Under the pieces are notes generated by a model, which saw only the letters and a program-made list of their open reading frames with translations, did no database searches and was not told the DNA's origin. Below are positions 7,330 to 9,361 of a stretch of 9,361 bases of DNA, in pieces. The position numbers were made by a program, and so were the translations under genes. Each line of letters begins with the position of its first letter. Within the stretch, counting starts at the first letter, position 1. The DNA is taken from the NCBI GenBank assembly GCA_003452735.1, contig DMNL01000111.1:1-9361 (forward strand), in the 5' to 3' direction. This stretch comes from Spirochaetaceae bacterium. Its GTDB lineage: Bacteria; Spirochaetota; Spirochaetia; Treponematales; Rectinemataceae.

Positions 7330-8176
7330 CGTTGTCTCCCGACCAACCCAGTTTTGTCCTTAGAGCAGAGAAAAAGGCATTTCCTGAAGGAACAACTAAA
7401 AATGCACTCTTCTCATATTCTCGAATCTGGACTACATCGCCCTTCTCGAGATTTGCCACTATATGACCATCCGCAATTAAAAGAGCCCCTGCTTTTTTAG
7501 TCTCATCGATCTCGATATCTATGTAATTGGAGGCTGGTATAACTAAAGGCCTGGATGCTAATGTAAACGGGCATATTGGATTTATTATAAGAGCACTGAT
7601 TTCTGGATGTAAGGCTGGCCCACCCGCCGCTAGATTGTAAGCAGTAGACCCGGTAGGTGTGGAAACAATAAGCCCATCGGCCCTGTAATAACCAAAGCAT
7701 TCTCTATTTATTGATAAACACATGCGTATCATTCTAGCGCCGCTCTCAGACGATACAACTATATCATTGAGCGCGATTCCTCTGTGCAAAATATTCTTTC
7801 CTCTGTATGCACAAGATTGCAGCATTAAGCGCTTTGATGGCTTTAAATCTCCGCTCTGCCAATGCTCGAAAGTAAGAGCCCAGGTATCCATCTTGTTAGC
7901 GGCGATAAATCCTAGAGTTCCTAAGTTTATTGGAAGTATTGGTATACTGCGAGGACCAGCAAATCTAGCGGCATAAAGAAGCGTGCCATCGCCACCAAGA
8001 CTTATGATAAGGCTATATCGATCAAAATCTGGATATTCTGATATAGATCCTCGAAATGCGAGGATTTCTGCATGCCAGCCTTTCTGTTCTAGCTCAGCTT
8101 GCACAATTTGTGCTGCATGTCCAGCATCATCTTTGTTGAGATTTGCGAAAATGAGCGTAGATTTGCTTTCCGACAT
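7322..8176 (-). CDS. nadK: NAD kinase (ATP-dependent; polyphosphate use possible)
   Basis: Phosphorylates NAD to NADP in the cytoplasm and so sets the NADP(H) pool. The 284-residue product has the full family pattern. It has the nucleotide-binding GGDGT (61-65) after a hydrophobic strand, then INLGTLGF (83-90). LNDIVV with Asn137-Asp138 contacts NAD. RADGLIVSTPTGSTAY (165-180), followed by AAGGP, forms the conserved C-terminal core, and the all-beta domain carries LVIPAS (211-216) and ADGH (235-238). The start is set by AGGAGA (8187-8182), which overlaps the TAG stop of the preceding gene; the two genes are 9 bases apart. Its end overlaps recN by 8 bases. A neighbouring nadK and recN is a common bacterial arrangement. 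Whether it prefers ATP or polyphosphate cannot be read from the sequence. Confidence 0.96.
   Translation of the reverse strand: MSESKSTLIFANLNKDDAGHAAQIVQAELEQKGWHAEILAFRGSISEYPDFDRYSLIISLGGDGTLLYAARFAGPRSIPILPINLGTLGFIAANKMDTWALTFEHWQSGDLKPSKRLMLQSCAYRGKNILHRGIALNDIVVSSESGARMIRMCLSINRECFGYYRADGLIVSTPTGSTAYNLAAGGPALHPEISALIINPICPFTLASRPLVIPASNYIDIEIDETKKAGALLIADGHIVANLEKGDVVQIREYEKSAFLVVPSGNAFFSALRTKLGWSGDNDA
7335..7340 (-). promoter_or_regulatory. ribosome binding site of recN inside nadK
   Basis: Minus-strand GGGAGA lies 5 bases before the recN ATG and within the last codons of the NAD kinase gene. It supports the start at 7329 and the 8-base gene overlap. Confidence 0.6.
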
Positions 8177-8181
8177 AAAAA

Positions 8182-8187
8182 TCTCCT
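8182..8187 (-). promoter_or_regulatory. ribosome binding site of nadK overlapping the upstream stop
   Basis: Minus-strand AGGAGA shares bases with the TAG stop of the DegT-fold gene and lies 5 bases before the nadK ATG. Ribosomes finishing the upstream gene would stop on this site, favouring reinitiation. Confidence 0.65.
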
Positions 8188-9211
8188 ATGGTAGTGTGGC
8201 AATTACTTTGCCTATTTGATCTACTTGCTGGTTGGTGAGTTTATGATGCATAGGAAATAGAATACAGCGCATTGCTATAGATCTTGCATTAGGAAATATC
8301 ACTTCTTGTTGAGGCTCGCTGTCGGATATTCTATTTGCTATAGAAGAAGCAAACGCATATTCGCTCTCTACACCATGCTTCATAGCATAATCTATAATTT
8401 CTTTCACGCTTGTTTCAGAGAATATTGGAAAGGCATATACGGGACAGAATTCAGGGTCTTCTAGCTGCAAATATGAATGGCGAGTCCGCAAAAGTTGTCC
8501 TGCCAATCTCTGGTATATCGTCTTTCTCCGCTCTATCATATTAGGATAACTTTTCAGCTGAGATACACCAAGTACAGCGTTATAATCGGTCATCTTCAGT
8601 TCTCGCGGCATAGATTCATCCAGTAATCGCAGTATTTGAGCGTCTCTCTTGCTGTTCGCACAAAGAAGAGCTCCTCCACCAGTTGCGATGGCAGAATCTG
8701 CCTCGAGACTCCAGATCAAAAAGTGACCGTATAAATTCTTTCTGCTGGACATTGTGACCATACCCAAGGTCTGCGATATGTCCTCTACAATAGGCATATC
8801 AGTTATTTCTAGTAAAGCTTCGGAAGGAGGCCTTCCGAGTGCATCGAACAAAATAATTGCCGATGGATTGGCTGACAAGATATTCTCTGGCTTTGGATGA
8901 AATGTTTTTTCATCGATATCTAGAATTATCGGTGTAAACCCACTATCTTCTAAGGCATCCTTCTGCCAAGCCGGTGCAAGTGCAGAAATAGCAATTTTTG
9001 CACCTCTTTCTAAGCCGCAAGCTTGAATCGCTTTTTGGAGAGCATTATAAGGGCTTCTTAGCGCTATCACATATTCTAAATTGAATTGCTCTTTTACGGT
9101 TCTTTCAAAGCGTTCATTAAACACAGCTTCGGTTACAGCATCTTCTACCATTCTGCTAAGGACGAGATCCATATCTCTACGGGTAATATAAGGGGAAAAA
9201 ACGGATATCAT
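8186..9211 (-). CDS. DegT/DnrJ/EryC1-fold protein lacking the PLP lysine (probable pseudoenzyme)
   Basis: The 341-residue product follows the sugar aminotransferase pattern throughout, somewhat shorter than the usual 370 or so. It shows a GxKIAISALAP segment (70-79) in place of GDEVIVPAxTF, the strand IVEDISQTLG (141-150) equal to the family's VIEDAAQALG, and GGGALLC (168-174 region onward to 174). The block TDYNAVLGVSQL (208-219) precedes an RRK helix, and LFPMHHKLT (318-326) closes the domain. The gapless alignment of SLEADSAIATGGG (168-180) with the family SFxxxKxxxTGxGG puts Ser173 where the Schiff-base lysine should be. The phosphate-binding SGTxAL is SPYNAL (53-58). Aminotransferase activity is therefore unlikely. 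The ATG overlaps an upstream TGA as ATGA and has no Shine-Dalgarno of its own, fitting coupled translation. It heads the complete part of the nadK-recN operon. Its role is unknown; a structural or regulatory function is inference. Confidence 0.8.
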   Translation of the reverse strand: MISVFSPYITRRDMDLVLSRMVEDAVTEAVFNERFERTVKEQFNLEYVIALRSPYNALQKAIQACGLERGAKIAISALAPAWQKDALEDSGFTPIILDIDEKTFHPKPENILSANPSAIILFDALGRPPSEALLEITDMPIVEDISQTLGMVTMSSRKNLYGHFLIWSLEADSAIATGGGALLCANSKRDAQILRLLDESMPRELKMTDYNAVLGVSQLKSYPNMIERRKTIYQRLAGQLLRTRHSYLQLEDPEFCPVYAFPIFSETSVKEIIDYAMKHGVESEYAFASSIANRISDSEPQQEVIFPNARSIAMRCILFPMHHKLTNQQVDQIGKVIATLP

Positions 9212-9361
9212 CGGCGTGATACTATCATCTCGGAACTATGGGTACAAGCCAGCAATAATTGGATACATTGCTTTGCGGCAATAGCTACGCCAAAGTACGC
9301 TTTGAAGGTGGCGCGCAACAATGAAATCACTGCTTTGAAAATAAAAAAGCCTGGCGACGAC
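9208..9361 (-). CDS. 3' end of an unidentified gene (partial)
   Basis: A minus-strand frame stays open for 50 codons from the right edge to a TGA at 9210-9208 that overlaps the next ATG as ATGA. The peptide has a hydrophobic, helix-like stretch (FFIFKAVISLL, then FGVAIAAKQ) and ends in MIVSRR. I do not recognise the family. A second minus-strand frame is also open here, for about 40 codons before a TAG, so the choice of frame rests mainly on the ATGA overlap and the missing Shine-Dalgarno of the next gene. Confidence 0.4.
   Translation of the reverse strand, partial: SSPGFFIFKAVISLLRATFKAYFGVAIAAKQCIQLLLACTHSSEMIVSRR

Overview
The window is a compact bacterial chromosomal segment holding seven complete protein genes and the tail of an eighth. 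Six complete genes and the tail read on the minus strand. One small gene, cytidine deaminase, reads on the plus strand. No rRNA, tRNA, CRISPR array, transposase or attachment site is visible. The mix of a recN/NAD-kinase cluster with an envelope pair (propeller plus LytM-like protein) made me think of Spirochaetota (treponeme-like). This is only an impression from family context. No taxon-specific marker is present, and a protein search would be needed to place it.

Read in the minus direction from the right edge, the first block is a tight operon. It contains an unidentified ORF tail (ends 9208), a DegT/DnrJ/EryC1-fold protein (9211-8186), NAD kinase (8176-7322) and the recombination/repair ATPase RecN (7329-5632). 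Starts and stops overlap by 4 and 8 bases or lie 9 bases apart, so translation is probably coupled. The DegT-fold protein appears to have lost its PLP-binding lysine and is probably a pseudoenzyme.

A 249-base AT-rich spacer follows. It has a plausible promoter overlapped by a near-perfect 22-base palindrome, and it precedes a large single gene (5382-2833). That gene encodes an 849-residue fusion: CoA-disulfide/persulfide reductase, rhodanese, TusA, then a DsrE-like domain. Each domain keeps its signature cysteine, suggesting a sulfane-sulfur relay on one polypeptide. By sampled lines, its DNA is clearly richer in G+C (about 47-65%) than the neighbouring genes (about 23-45%), which hints at a later arrival.

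The cytidine deaminase gene (2199-2633) converges on the sulfur gene across a 199-base spacer containing a long inverted repeat. Diverging from cdd is a two-gene unit (2095-27): a membrane-anchored beta-propeller-like protein, coupled by an ATGA overlap to an exported protein with a degenerate M23/LytM domain and a C-terminal Ig-like domain. The LytM domain lacks its catalytic and zinc-binding residues, so this pair looks like an envelope assembly or regulatory module rather than a hydrolase.
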